A stretch of DNA of 64,000 nucleotides from Liolophura sinensis (lineage: Eukaryota; Mollusca; Polyplacophora; Chitonida; Chitonidae): positions 7,303,375-7,367,374 of the forward strand of contig NC_088297.1 in assembly GCF_032854445.1 (NCBI RefSeq), given 5' to 3'. The number at the start of each line of letters is the position of its first letter. The stretch's first letter is position 1. The notes below the pieces were generated by a model. That model saw only the letters and a list, made by a program, of their open reading frames with translations, searched no databases and was not told the origin of the DNA. The translations under genes were made by a program, and so were the position numbers. This document shows positions 37,495-50,904 of this stretch, one piece after another.

Positions 37495-39212
37495 ATAAAT
37501 AAACAAATAGGTATATAGCCTGTGTCACTAACTGCCAATGGAACCTAGTTACTGTGTGTGTGTGTGATGGCGTAAATGACATGGTACTAACGGGCATAAT
37601 CACGACAAGGGTGGCTAAGATTAAACAGATAGTCTGGAATCCGATATATGGCTCCCCCTGCGAACAGTAACAGGCCAGAGAGTAACCGGAAAAAATTATC
37701 ACGTCACGGCTGGATGTTAAACAGGTTACTGTTTATTTTCTGTTTATGCATTTCTTTTCTGTTTCCATTCTGCGAATGGAAGACAGATTGAAATGCACTG
37801 AAGTCGTTGTAACAGAAAAACAAAATACAGTAATGTAAATTGATAGTGTTTGTAGGCCATTAAGTTTCGCAATTAGATGTACTGTACCCTTCCACGAAGT
37901 GGCACTCAAGAATAATGGTGAGTATTGGCGAAGAAAAAAATAGGGGATAATGGAGCTGACGTTGAATAGAATATGTTCTACTATACTGTACCATGTATCA
38001 TGTCAGTGTGTCTGATGACAATAGACTGTCATGCCAATGTGCTGGGTGACAACAAACTTCTTCACGCGAGACACTATACCGTTGAATGTGAACCGCACAT
38101 GATCATGTATGTTTCTTACGCTCAATATTTATCAAGGCATCTATCGGAAGTTCAAAGGCATTACTACAAAATATATTTTGTCCCATTCAGGTAATGTAGC
38201 GCGGATTGCAATGAAATGCCCCCGTTGTATTCATGCCGTTGTCTAGTATAGGGCTAGCGCCTGAAGACAGTCGCTGTAACGGTCATTCCGATGATTACTG
38301 GTGTCAAATGTAAGCTAAACAGTTATCCGCAAAACCAAAGTTTAACTTCTTAAAGAACATTTAAATACAAAATATACTATATTTAATCATTAATGACAAC
38401 GTACTGGAAAATACATCGAAATCAATTACTTTTGATCGACAAAAATCATGCATTGCTGTGCAAACAATTATTCAGTCTGGAGTTAAGCATTTATGGAGTC
38501 AAGACGATCTGTATTGTACTGGGTAGGACACTGACCAAGGGCTTGCCGTCCTCAGCAAGTCTTTAGCTTAGACAACGGATCCAGTCACGGTCTAATTGAG
38601 TACATATCATCAAATGTATTAAGGATAAATATTACAGGATAAGATAAAACGATCATGCAGAGCATAGAAAAACGGAAGAGAAAAAGCTTAAAGATTAGCA
38701 AGCAAAGAATAGTCTTCCACTAAGTGTTTTATAGACAAATCGATGAGATTCGATGCTATTTTTCCAGTGTCGTCGAATGTATTCCAAGTTGAAACAATAA
38801 TAATGAAAACAAAATCTATAAAATGACTAATATGACTAATGTGCCACAACATCATAAGTAGTCTCCCTTTAATCATTGAAAACCAACGCACGTGGACTTC
38901 ACAATAGAATCTCGTCTAACGTTTTCAATCTTTCATGATATCTCGGTTGAAGTCTGAAAACTACGTGAAAAAAGCAACCGAAAATAAAATAAGGGAAGCG
39001 AAATAGCTAAAATATACTTTTTAATTGGTGAATTGATTTTTACATATGCAACAATAAAAAATGTACTGCAAATGCGACATTCATACATTTTCAACATTAA
39101 AAACAAACAAATAAATATATAACATTGATGCACTTTGACTAACAGCCATGAGATGAAATAGGCAAATATGTTTTGACAGATCGAACTAAAACAGAAATAG
39201 CAGATAGATCTA
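37495..39212. other. Downstream flank of the GPCR; no gene seen
   Basis: 1.7 kb without supported exons. The part next to 39213 is presumably the GPCR 3' UTR on the minus strand. I could not place its polyadenylation site. Confidence 0.35.
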
Positions 39213-40307
39213 TCATACCCACGATTGCTGCGTGTTTGACTCTATCTTCATACAGTTCACATACACGTTCCCCTTCTTCATCTTGTAACGAAACAGCATT
39301 CGTAGTTCCCGCCTAAAACAGGCACCCGTGATGCTGTACAGAAAAAAGTTCACGCAGTAGTTAAGGTAATACATTGCCCGCACAATCGCCACCACCCCCG
39401 GGGATACTGGCTTTCCGCTGAAAGCAGTCCGGGCCCACACCCCGAAGTAAGGTAAATTAAAGGCGATGAAACAGAGGGAAATGACGAGCAAAATGAGCGT
39501 AAATTCCAGCCGTATGACGCTCTCCTCTGTGAGCACACTCCGATCGCGGTACTTTCGGTTACGCTGAACTAATTTGTTGATTATAAACATATTCAACGCT
39601 GTAATGAGTATGAAGGGTACAAGGGTGATTGTCACGCCGTAGATGATGTCTAAGATATGAGAGACATGTTTCAAGTACGGGTTGCTAGTGCAGACATGTA
39701 CGTCCTTGGCGACAATGTACGAGCCACTCATGATGGGTTTGTACATGAGAATAATGGCGGCAACAGCAACTAGGCCAAACACAATTCTACGGCTGACAGA
39801 GGTGGAGATACTTTTCCGACGCAGCGGATGACACACGGCGATGTAACGCTCTACGGTAAAAATAACCACAATCCACGAAGAGAGAAAGCGCGAGACATAG
39901 CTCAGGTACAGTGATACATGGCATACTCCATTGATTTCCAGGAAGGCTACAGTCAGATGACCCGGAAGTATATGTAGACCTCTTTTTAACCATTCTACCA
40001 TGACGTAGGCGACTAGCGTTACGAGGTCAGATATGGAGAGCGCGGCTAGGTAGTTACTGGCGGACAAAGAGCGCATGTTTCGGGAAGTAAATACGCTTAG
40101 TGACAGAGAGTTGCCCACAATGCCAATCAGCAAGATGACAGGGGTGAGCCAAGCGTAAAACATCCGCCCTAGGCCTGGAGGAATGCCGGATGAGGCCTGC
40201 GGAGGAAAGATAGCTTGCGAGGCGTTAGAATGATTTCCCAGCGCCAAGTGCGTGAACTGTGTGTCGTCAAAGCCATCCATGCTGAAGGTTGCGTCGTCGG
40301 AATTCAT
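39213..40307 (-). CDS. Class A (rhodopsin-like) peptide G-protein-coupled receptor
   Basis: The 364-residue product has seven membrane segments: TM1 about 52-73 (GNS), TM2 84-104 (LAALSISD), TM3 129-152, ERY 153-155, TM4 173-193, TM5 215-244, TM6 267-290 and TM7 303-325. C129 and C206 can form the extracellular disulfide. TM6 has CFIAFNLPYF and TM7 has NFFLY in place of NPxxY, as in many invertebrate neuropeptide receptors related to the FMRFamide/TRH groups. Sequons lie at N25 and N28. The tail ends QSWV, a possible class I PDZ ligand. The same frame extends 35 codons upstream, but a strong acceptor (TTTCTCTTCTCTGTTGCAG, AG at 40321-40320) starts the exon at 40319, 12 bases before the ATG at 40307. 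So 40307 is the likely start, and an upstream non-coding exon is expected. It would signal through G proteins at the plasma membrane. The ligand cannot be named. Confidence 0.92.
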   Translation of the reverse strand: MNSDDATFSMDGFDDTQFTHLALGNHSNASQAIFPPQASSGIPPGLGRMFYAWLTPVILLIGIVGNSLSLSVFTSRNMRSLSASNYLAALSISDLVTLVAYVMVEWLKRGLHILPGHLTVAFLEINGVCHVSLYLSYVSRFLSSWIVVIFTVERYIAVCHPLRRKSISTSVSRRIVFGLVAVAAIILMYKPIMSGSYIVAKDVHVCTSNPYLKHVSHILDIIYGVTITLVPFILITALNMFIINKLVQRNRKYRDRSVLTEESVIRLEFTLILLVISLCFIAFNLPYFGVWARTAFSGKPVSPGVVAIVRAMYYLNYCVNFFLYSITGACFRRELRMLFRYKMKKGNVYVNCMKIESNTQQSWV

Positions 40308-43300
40308 CTCGTGAAATGCCTGCAACAGAGAAGAGAAAATGATATTTAGTAGTCCGACTTGGGAAGAGGGTAATAAGCTTGACATTAGCCATATTGGGAA
40401 ACGTCTGTGCACTTGATCGATTAGTATAAGACCCCCTATGTGACGGTGTGTGGTACGATTAGATTGATAGGAGGACGACGGGAATGGCCCATGGCCTGAA
40501 TACTTGTGTGTGTGTCCATACGTTTGAGGTGTGGACGGCTTTCAGGTTAAACCGATTGTTAGTGGCCCCTTTATTCCCAATGGCGTTTCACTTTTAACTA
40601 TATGTTTTTAAGTCCAGTAAGCCCAATGCCAAGAACAGCTATGCCGTCTACAAGTTCAGGTTGGCGGGAGATATGTTTCTATTATATGATTAAAATGGCC
40701 CAAAATTTGGACGAGGCATACTGAAATTTTCATCTAGATGCATCGAAAAACGCGCAATTATAACTAGAGAAGTATTTTGTTCTGTCAGTGAGAGATTTAT
40801 GTATGGAATGACAAATAAATCAGTTCGCTGACTGACCGTCACTGATTAGGGAATGAATGAATTAATCAGAGAATAGACGTAGAAAAACTCTTGAAAAAAT
40901 GCCGGGTTAATGCATTAGGCTGGGTAATACAGAGGCTTGCATAATGTGGAAACCGTGCGATATCTTAAAATTGGCGAGGCCGTGGGTCATCAGTGTATAT
41001 ATTTCAGTAAGGGGCTATTCTTCTGTCATGGCTAATGTTTTTTTCGGTGCATCTTAGCCATGGAGACAAATCCCAGCTTAGAGAGATGCCTAAATCGAAA
41101 TCCTATCACTTCTTGCGTAAGCTCTGTTCTGTTTGCAAAGGAAAGTCAACTTTGTTTGGATTAGAATTATTTGTGTTTGAATTTTGTGGTATACCCAACA
41201 ACATTTCACTTATACGACATTATTATGGTGATAGAAACAGCTTTATTCATCTGCTTAGTGCTCGTCAACGGTATCTAAATATTTAATAATGATATAGAAG
41301 AAGAATTTTTTCAACCATACACTATTTCAACACTAATAATGAATATCCGAATATATATATATATCCCGATGTCCTTTAACAATAGTAGAGCTAGCATAAG
41401 TCTGATTTCTAATGGCCACATCGGACAAATCCAAGAACACGTACTAAATGCTTCCATGCGCTAATTATGAGCATGATATATAGGTTTGAACACTGTACAT
41501 GAATTTTATTGGTGAAAGGCACGTGTGTCGCATTAACTGCAGTTTTACTCTCCGGCGAATTTAAGACATTTGGATAATTACACGTAAAAACTGACATATC
41601 TATAAAATGATAAGCCCAAAACCAGATCTGTAATCCAATAGATATATTTTCTTTTTATTAACACCGGCGGGCCTAGTAAATTCGATTAAAAGCTGTATCT
41701 CGAATTAAAGCGCCACATTGTGGACCCTGTGCTTTGTTTGGTTTGTACCACTTAGGTAATTGATCCAAGGTCTTTGAGGGAAAAACGTGGGCGAGTGCGA
41801 TATGAAGGTGCTTATGGAGTGGAAGAGAGATATGACTAAATCATCATGACTGCTAATCGAGAAGCCGTAAACCCAACGGTAGCGCATAGTCAATGACAGG
41901 ATGGTTTTCATGAGGTCACTTGTTATAAACAGCAGCTTTGCATTATTATGCCTTCACCGTAAATTTTCATCTACATCCTCATAAATTGTCAAATGTATTA
42001 AGCTACCTCAAGGACATGTTGGTTAAAGCAAGTTAAACACTCCACATTACTGAAATAAAATTTGACCGAGCGATTTTTTTTTAAATTGCATGAAAAAGCA
42101 GTGACTTATTTTTTCGTTCCACATTTATTTATCTTACACAGTGTGCAAGGACAATTTCTGTTTGATTAATCAGCAGCATATTTCGTACAAATTTACACAA
42201 CAGATCACCAGTTGTTGACTTTTGCAGACGATATGATTGAAATACCAGGGTCGCCAATTACTGAAATGTACCACTCCTGTCAAAAAACGTGTCACTAGCG
42301 GTCGATGTGTTACAACATGGTCAATCAGTTATGGTAGGGCAGTCGATATCAACGCTGTTGACAACTTCCATCTCATTTAAAACACTTTACAGTGTGTCCT
42401 AGCTATATACAGAGTAAACTGAAAGAGGCCACTGGGCCACCGCCAACACTGATTTCTGCGTAAAAATAAGTACCTTTTGACACCTACAGAGAAATCTGAA
42501 TTATAAATCTCTTTCTCTCGAAGATTGGTTAGGCTGTACATTACAGAACTTGGCGACGGACTGTCTAGATATTGGAAGCCATGTGTACATCTGCCACTAA
42601 TTGCTTTATTCATGCGGTAAATAATGTGAGCCATATATACACATATATGCAATCATTTTCACTAGTATTTGTCTTCGATAACCCGCAGTTCTTATGACGT
42701 TGGGAATGAAGTGTTGGAACCAATTGACCCCCCATACTACAGTTTCTCTGTGTGTCATAACTCATATCCATAGAAGATAAAAAGAGCAAAGGATTTCATG
42801 TTGCCTCTCCATGGAGAGTGTTATCCTAGTGCCCCCGAAAGCCTTTTATCGACTAATTGCCTTATACACGTACAAGTTAGCCATTAGTCTCAAACGCTGG
42901 CTTCCATGTATATTTGGTGTGTGACCAATCTTGTGGAGAAGAAGTCTGCAATAAATGGAATTTGGACTATAGCATGGTCTACTTTGGTGTCATGATTGTT
43001 GGAATCACGCCTGTACGGAAGTCTATGAGCCTTATTTTAAAACAAACCACACGATTTATCTTCATTGCAAATGCAGACTGTCAGCACAATGTCCATCAAT
43101 TTATCTGTTAACCTAAGTTGTCTTGCTCTAATCTTACCTACCCTTTATGGATTTCCAGTACGCCTCCAGTACGTAAAGATAAGTCTTTATGATTAAGATT
43201 TATCGTTTGGAAGGTCGTGCGATTGCCCAGATCGATTCCTGTATATTTCCTCATAAAACATCGCAATCTTTCTACATATATTTGCTATTCTTGTAAGTCA

Positions 43301-44970
43301 CAAGAGATGAGAACCCATTTGATAAAAATGTTTATATGGCTGTATGCCCGAGGTTGATTAGAAAACAACAGGGTAATTATGTCACCATGGGCAGGGAAAA
43401 AAAACGACGCCAGCGTTCTACATTTAGTGAGCAAATGTAGTCATGTATTCACATAAAGAAATCGTAAAAAAAAAACGTGTACAGCAGATTCACGCTGGAA
43501 GTGCTTTGTTGTGTTCGGTCTCTCTTCACTATTATGCGTTTCTGATTAAACAACTCGTCAGCAGTTGCGACATCTAATTACATACATGTAGGGGTGCGAA
43601 CGTTGTACGGAAACATAAAATATCATTACATACAATTTGAGGTGTTGGTCATTTCTGCAAATGGAACCGAGATCAAGATTTATGGATATTACGAATATCT
43701 ATGCAAGCAGTGGAGCATACACTGAGCCGTTACTAAAGCCAATAGAATTCATTTCTGGTTGGGGTGGAGAGGTTGGGAGGGGGGGGGGGGGGTGAGCGGT
43801 TTGAAGGCACGCGTGTTGGGCGGGATAACAGATAAAATTGTTACACTGGAAGTAAAGGAAATTTACCACCTAAGTGAAATTACTCAGGTTGAGACTCGTA
43901 CACATCTTATGACGCAATCCGTCACTGGCAGGAGCTGGGACCGATTTTACAAAGGTGTTTCTGACTTGAGTTAAAAACTAAAATACGGTCGTAAAGCTTA
44001 TTTGTCGGATTTAGAAATTACAATTTTGTCCACCTCATCAGTATGGGCTAAAGACAAATGTGTCCACATTTCTGTTTCTACAACCAAATATTAAGCGCTG
44101 TAAAAAGGTTTTAAATTTTGACTTAGGTCACAAATAGCCTTGTGGAATCGGCCCCTGGTGTTAACCTTTTTAACTCGGTCATAAGCACTGAACACACACA
44201 ATTCTGCGCGATGTTAATTTTGTATTACCTCGCTCTTAATGTTTAAAGTGATCAGACTGGTATACATGAAGACATTTTGAGTTTGACATTAAACATCAAT
44301 CAGCTCACTTGTTATCATCTTTTGTAACCTTACTGACCGTTTGCGCGGGGTTCACCCCTGCTATGCAAGCATTTTTAACGACAAAATCGCTGACAGCATA
44401 GTTTTTACCTCGCCAACTCATTTGAGCTTACCCAGTTAGACGAAATTCCCCGCAAACATGTTTAGGATGAGAGTCATGCCTGACAGATATTGGCTAGACA
44501 GATGGGCCTCATCCGGACAGAAATTATGCAAACCTGATCAGATTGCCTCTCATCGTATGCGGCAAACTATAGCCGTCCTCGTCTTTCAGTGTGCAACAGT
44601 GACGACATTCCTCTGCGGGCATCCATTGTCAAACATGAACATAGTCTCGTGACTCTTTGTTGCCATATGGCTAAAAAAATTCTTTGCGACTTACAAACTC
44701 ATCTACACATTCTCATATGCGCACAATATTGTGAACATTGCGAATAAAGCAGGATCCCGTCTATTACATGTATCAATTCCAATTTTACATATGCGACATT
44801 TTCACCAGAGAATGTCAACCTGGGTTGTGGTTAAATTCCTTTCAACTAACTTTGTTCGACAGGAATGGGGTCTAATTTCGAAATTTTCGTTTCGAGAAAC
44901 AAAATAATACACACAGTCTAATGACCCATAATTTCCTCCCAAACCCATTTACACTGCAAGTGTCATACCC
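40308..44970. other. Intergenic region upstream of the GPCR
   Basis: 4.7 kb that must contain the GPCR promoter and first exon if the acceptor at 40320 is used; neither could be located. A G-rich tract lies at about 43762-43793. Frames of 60-91 codons have no support. Confidence 0.35.
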
Positions 44971-45334
44971 ACAACCGATGCTTCCAAGTCCAAGAGAGTA
45001 AAATTTGTGAAAACTGACTAACACAACCGATGCTTCCAAGTCCAAGAGAGTAAAATTTGTGAAAACTGACTAACACAACCGATGCTTCCAAGTCCAAGAG
45101 AGTAAAATTTGTGAAAACTGACTAACACAACCGATGCTTCCAAGTCCAAGAGAGTAAAATTTGTGAAAACTGACTAACACAACCGATGCTTCCAAGTCCA
45201 AGAGAGTAAAATTTGTGAAAACTGACTAACACAACCGATGCTTCCAAGTCCAAGAGAGTAAAATTTGTGAAAACTGACTAACACAACCGATGCTTCCAAA
45301 TCCAAGAGAGTAAAATTTGTGAAAACTGACTAAC
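44971..45334. repeat. 52-bp minisatellite, seven copies
   Basis: Units start at 44971, 45023, 45075, 45127, 45179, 45231 and 45283 and begin ACAACCGATGCTTCCAAGTC. I find one difference among them, AAGTCC to AAATCC at 45300 in the last unit. The near identity points to recent amplification or homogenisation. No open frame crosses it. Confidence 0.97.
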
Positions 45335-45421
45335 ATATTAAAATTTTAAATATAATCTATCGCAAGAAAACGTTTTGTTCGGTTCTCTTTAGAAGGCATA
45401 GACGTAACAGAGTGTCTAGGA

Positions 45422-45463
45422 ATAAATGAGTGACAAAGCTAACTAACTCTGTCACTCATTTAT
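45422..45463. other. Perfect 14-bp inverted repeat with 14-base loop
   Basis: ATAAATGAGTGACA at 45422-45435 and its exact complement TGTCACTCATTTAT at 45450-45463 could form a hairpin. It lies 87 bp after the 52-bp array. No adjacent gene suggests a regulatory or histone-type 3' end role. Confidence 0.7.
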
Positions 45464-46970
45464 GGAGGGTATCAATTTCTGCTGTGCATGCCCGGTGGAT
45501 CTGGTATCTTTATTATACATTGAACGTATGCTGACCGTATCCATCTGTCCATCGACAACAAAACAATAAACGATAGCCAGTATGACTAATTTTACAGACA
45601 ACGGAATATAGGCGAATGGCTAAAAGATATAGACTGTATTCGCAGCGTCTCCACTCTATTGTACATTTCATAGAACACAGTACGCTATCATAAGTATCCC
45701 CTTATACAACATCGTCAGCACTCAATGTTATTCTTGGAAATTGTTAATTAAAATCGACAGATTTTCAGGTTTTTATCGGATGTTACTGGCATGTAACAGG
45801 GAAATATGATTATATTGATTATTTCCTTGTCTGGAAAACTTCTGCGATGTGAACAGGTTCATCATCGAACACACTTAAAGACAGTCTTGTTACATGGGAT
45901 GTTACGCGCGCTGGTTTGACTGTCGGTTATTACAAGATTGGTAATGAAGAGCGATGGATTTTCTCGGACATTCCGATTACCACCACACATTAATCTGGCC
46001 AAGACCATTAAATCGAAAACACTTCTCGCATGGTACAATGCCCATCGTTTACAAAAAAAAGTTGAAAGGGATGTTGAGGATTTCAGAAAAATTCCAATGG
46101 TGTTAACGTGTTTTGACCTCCGATCAATACAGTAGTTAATCTGTGGGTATCTTGAGAAAATGGACGTATTTTCAATATGGAACACACAGACTCTCTATAT
46201 CCTGACTGTTACGGTTGTGACAGAGAGACAGTGCTCTATTGTATAAACCGTCATTCTCTTCAAATTTGTGGGAGAACATTTCAGCATTAAATGGCCAGCA
46301 ATTTAGTATATTAGCAGTATTGATATGAATTTTCATCCACTGGGCTCAAGGGAATTCGTAAACGTCTGCAATTAAACAAGTAAATATTTTTAAATTGAAA
46401 TATCACGTAAACTGTTCCACCCCATCTTATTTCTGGTGCACGCGGGTTTCTTCTGTATGAAAGACAACAACATGGGGAGTAAAACGAATGTATAGACAAC
46501 CGTGTGACACACGCAACCGGCAAAGTCCGGTCAATATACGTTATGCCAGAATTTAAAAAGGCTACCTCAAAACCCATTGAAAGGCTCCATGATATAAATC
46601 TCTGTGCAAAAAGTAGATTCAAGACGCCATCGATTAGTCCCTCACGATGCTGTTACATACACCGGAGTGGGTCTTTGGGTTGGTCATTTGTGTGCTTCTC
46701 ATTTATAAATTTTGAGGATATAAGGTTTGCAGCTTAAATAACTGTGTGTCACTGAGTCTGTAAAATGTAAAGAAATAAAATGAAATTAAAAACACTCCTT
46801 ACGAGAACAGTTTTTCTACAGCTTAGTATTGCGCATGAAAGTTTGCAGAATTTTTAAACGATTTGAACGAATAGGGCCATACATGTACATCCAGCATTAT
46901 CATTCGTCATAGACGACTTCTGAAAGTGCATTTAAAGAATAAAATATGCGTTACTGTTGCCACGTGGTGA
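45464..46970. other. No gene supported
   Basis: Overlapping frames on opposite strands (45862-46185 minus and 45938-46135 plus; 46311-46622 minus and 46504-46737 plus) show no motif and no convincing splice sites, so none is called. Confidence 0.35.
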
Positions 46971-46971
46971 G

Positions 46972-47070
46972 TGGTTGCGTGGGGTTTAACGCAATAAATT
47001 TCACGATGAAGGAATACTTAGAGTGCGTGTTATGTGCCTCCTTGTCGTTGCAGACAAAATCCCTGCTTAA
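46972..47070 (-). mobile_element. Family B SINE 3' fragment
   Basis: The fragment contains GTGGGGTTTAACGCAATAAA, ACGATGAAGGAATAC and TTATGTGCCTCCTTG, matching the tail half of the full copy at 6855-7220. It lies about 135 bp left of the first duplicated block. Confidence 0.65.
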
Positions 47071-48104
47071 CGACAATAGGCTGTTCTTCAAATATGAATA
47101 AAAAAAAAACAGCATGTATTCGAAAAAAAAAAGAACAATATATTTATATCTATGCACAGCTACTGTGTTGAGTGAGTATACCACTCTGGTGCTTGTTTCA
47201 CATTTGTCAAGGCGGGAAGGCAGCGTGAACAATTGATATGAAACATTGCATGGCTATCACCATCACCATCATGTGAAGATATATTGAAGAAAAGGAAAAT
47301 GAGTGTTTCACAGCTCTCTGAATACAACACTTGTTATTCCAAAAGCGTGGGTGGGGTTTAGAGAACGAACATGATGTGCAGAACAAAACGCAGATTAATT
47401 GAGCGGAAAATTGAACATTAAACCCAAATACATCTTTTTTGCTAGTTGACGGACTTCCCAATTATTCCGTCTGGGGGTATCTTGATCGATAACTTCAGTC
47501 AATAAGCTGACATACACGTCGATATTTTCTTTTTCTCTTCGCCACACACCGTACAAATGTTGTTGGTGTTCGTGTCCATATATAACCGTGTCCTTCCGTA
47601 AAGCGACACGCGACTATTATGTAGTTTTAATATAAAAAAAATGGCCCATATTTGACACTGGTGGGAAACACCTCGCATATTGTACACAAAAGATTTATCT
47701 ATATTCAAGTCAGTAAACCCTTATCCAGTTGCCCTGAATATATTATATGCAATTCGTATTCCATTGAAAAGATGAGGATCGGAGCTCAATTTCATATCCA
47801 AAACAGAAGCAGAGAGTGAAATAAGAAACTTACAAGGCGTTTTGCTTATATACTCTTTCTTGTTTCCCCGTTGCTTAAAGCGAACAGTAACAAAAGCTGG
47901 CCACTTATACCATTGTCACCTTTATGAATGGAAGAATTCTTAGCACACTTAACAAACTCACACCACATTTTTCTAGCCATGCAGCTAAAAGTCATAGAAA
48001 CAGAGTAATTTCTTTTAAACTGGTAAAATGCACTCATGACAGTGTACAGTGATCTCAGTTTTAAGCGTCGAGTAGACCAGTCCTTGTACAGTTTAAAGCT
48101 AACG

Positions 48105-49823
48105 ATGGCTACGGTACACGTGTTGATGTTGTGTTACGTTCTAATTGCGTTTTTTCACCAAACGTGGTTCTGTGGCTGGGGGTCAATGGGCCCACTGAGC
48201 CCATACCCTCAGCGCGCCATGTTTTCAGTGCGGGATGGTCATTTCCTGACATCGTGTCGGCAATATTCCCGGTTATAGGGATTCTTGGTCACTGTTCTGA
48301 CTGGTCATCAATATGTCGACAAACGTGATATAATGATATGGCTCAAACAAATTTCGGCAGACATCGCCAAAGTTTGCATTGTTTTGCTCGATCAGCCTAA
48401 TTTTAAACAGAATTCATCCAGAATATACGAACAAGTTTGAGTCATACTGCGTACATTTCATTCCAGTGCTGGTATAGAGTTACAAAAGTTAATGATCATG
48501 CAACTAAGGATATATATTCTTCCTATATGTCATTGCTGCTAATATCAAGGCGTGAGGCTTCACATTTTGAACGTGCATGTGTTCTTTCAAAACAGTATAT
48601 ATTTTATGACTTTCGTCCTAAACTCTTTGTGATTTATTACATTCCTTGCCGTTTCCAGTCGGGAAATCCTGTAAACTCCAGCCCATCATCATCTTGTAAA
48701 TTATTCCGTGGTATTGATATGATGTACTGGACACACTCAGAGCGACGTAGACAAGTGATTGATAGGCTAGTGATGATAGTCTATCCGCTCGTCTGCTTCC
48801 GTGCGAAAAATTAATGCTCTAACCCAAATCAAGCAAATCTAAATTAGCTACGATGGTTCTTTATGACTTGACGTTCAACAAAAGAGGATACACCAAGTGC
48901 TGTTCGGCCTGTGGACAGTATAATTTGACAGGGGAAATTTCAGCAATGCCTTTTCGATGCAGCATAGGTAAATATTTGTCATGCCATTAGCACGCTGTGC
49001 TCATTCATTTGAATCGATTCTACACTGTACTCAACAAAACATTAAGAATTACTTAAATGGCGGCCATCAAATGTGTAAGTTGAGAAACCTAAATGTCATA
49101 AAGGAAACCATTTCACGTAGACGGGTACCCAATGAACAAATGTTTTTCAATAGCAGCATTAAAGCTTAGACAAACGTACGTAGTTCCGTTTGAGTGTGTT
49201 GTGGACACATGGAGAGCGGTAAGTGTGCTCCTTTAGAGCAATCTCTTACTGAAGTACATAAATATGGGAGCTGCAAATCTCCTTGTCGTTAGCATCATCC
49301 GGAATGTACAAGTATATCAAACATGAGCTGAAAGCAGTCGGACTTCGGCAGCTGTAATTCACATCTGCCATGACTGTGATTACCAATAATTGGTTGAGGG
49401 GAGTCTTATTCTAAGTATGAGAGGAAGACGAGAAAGAGAACGAGGCTTTTGGCGGTTACATATTTCGCGTACCCTAATACAGATCAAGTGCTGAGGTACA
49501 TCGTCTAAAGTTATTAGCTAAACGTGCCTACGTGTACATGTATGTCCACGGGGTTGTCTTCGCATCACTGTTCATAAAAACCCGTACAAAATGAATAACA
49601 TTAGTTACTCCCCCACCCATCCTGCCTACTCCTCTTTTGGGAACATCACCATGATTGTCTCTTTTGACATTGATTTGCAATTGTATTTTGCTGCAGTTAT
49701 TCTTTGTTTCCAAGACAATAACAATTGTCGGCTTCATGGGAATGCACCTATAAACAAGCAGCAGACCTAACTTCTAACTGTTTCAACTGCTGGAGTAAGG
49801 AGTTTCAGGATATCCCTGCTTGA
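48105..49823 (+). pseudogene. Disabled copy of the cysteine-rich secreted protein gene
   Basis: Matches all three exons of the gene at 54026-55740: exon 1 from 48105, exon 2 about 48659-48967, exon 3 49697-49823. It differs by several disabling changes: one extra base between the signal-peptide codons and the first donor (GGCTGGGG against ATCTTAG); TCGG where copy 2 has the acceptor TCAG; TAA at 48812-48814 where copy 2 has TAT; a one-base loss near 48836; and a one-base loss in exon 3 (ATGGGAATG against ATGGGGAATG, near 49741). It keeps 12 bases before the second donor that copy 2 has lost. Either it died after duplication, or the sequence has several errors. Confidence 0.55.
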
Positions 49824-50904
49824 AAGCAATTGACAAACGACAAAAACGGGTAACGACAGCCAAATCAAAACATAATGTAATTGATGGGATGCGTTGTGAA
49901 CATTCAATTGTGTGCAGTATTTTTTTAACTTGAAAGAGCGACAAATATGATGCTGTTTCACCGGCGCCTGTTTCATCATCTGTAGCTATCTCTGATAAAG
50001 TACTGGATTCAAATGGTTACAGCGTCAACAAGAAGATAAGTATGTCAATGCCCACAGAAGATGCATGAGGTAAAGAGGCCATAAAGGTTGTTCTGCTCAA
50101 ACCGGATTCTTTATGTTTTACTTTCACAAAGAAACAAATCTTTCTTAAACGTCAACTGCATATTGCCTCTGCTAACTCATCAACAAGGTATTACGATTGA
50201 GCAGGAAAAATAGATTCAGAACATCTAAATGTTAATGAGTATTCGTATAAAATTGCATCTCTCTCGCTATGAAAGAAGAACATCTCAAAAGTTCCTGCTG
50301 AAATTTTACAGTGCTTACTGAATTCGTGAAAATCCATGATTTTCACGCTCAAACATCCGGCTTTAGAGCAAAGTGGATTTCAAATTGTGTTCAAAGTTAA
50401 TGTGTCAATTCGGTAGATATTGTAATAATTCAGTTTGGAATCCAGAGCACGGTCGGACAGGGTGAGCCTCTGCCATGGATGACAAACTAAAGCCAAGAAT
50501 TTAGATGCAAATCTGTTTGTGCTATTTCAAAATTACATGTGTACTTTTTACAGTGGTAAGGACATGTCCACTTGTTGTCATTTGATCACGTTTAGACAGG
50601 CTTTGTCAATCCAGATGACAGTGTTTTGAGCTAGACAAAGGTAAGTTGTTTCCAAGAAATATTAACAGAATTGCTTCGAGGGAGTTTTGTCAAAGAAGAC
50701 TCAGTATGACTGTCGATGATTGGAAATCCTTCCAAAGATAATAGAGAAGCGCTGATAGCATCCGTGTTCTTTTGTCTTCTATTTTCTCTTCACTTCTGTA
50801 CCAGGTGTAATGTCTTTTGTAGTTGACAGTGTCTAGAGCTAAAAAAGATTAAGTGATTTCCCAGAAATACTAGCAGATTTGCTTCGAGGAAGTTTTTCTC
50901 AAAG

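Noticed and set aside
40308-40412. 35 extra N-terminal codons on the GPCR frame
   Set aside because: A strong pyrimidine tract and AG at 40321-40320 mark this as intron.
45862-46185. 107-codon minus frame overlapping a 65-codon plus frame
   Set aside because: No motif on either strand and no phase-compatible neighbours.
48437-48814. 125-codon single ORF in duplicated copy 1 and its 137-codon partner at 54489
   Set aside because: The first third is intron before the acceptor; only the part after the acceptor belongs to exon 2 of the cysteine-rich gene.
48981-49169. 62-codon frame conserved in both duplicated copies (partner 54893-55081)
   Set aside because: It lies within the presumed intron 2; conservation is explained by the recent duplication, though a GTAAGT at about 49075 was noted.
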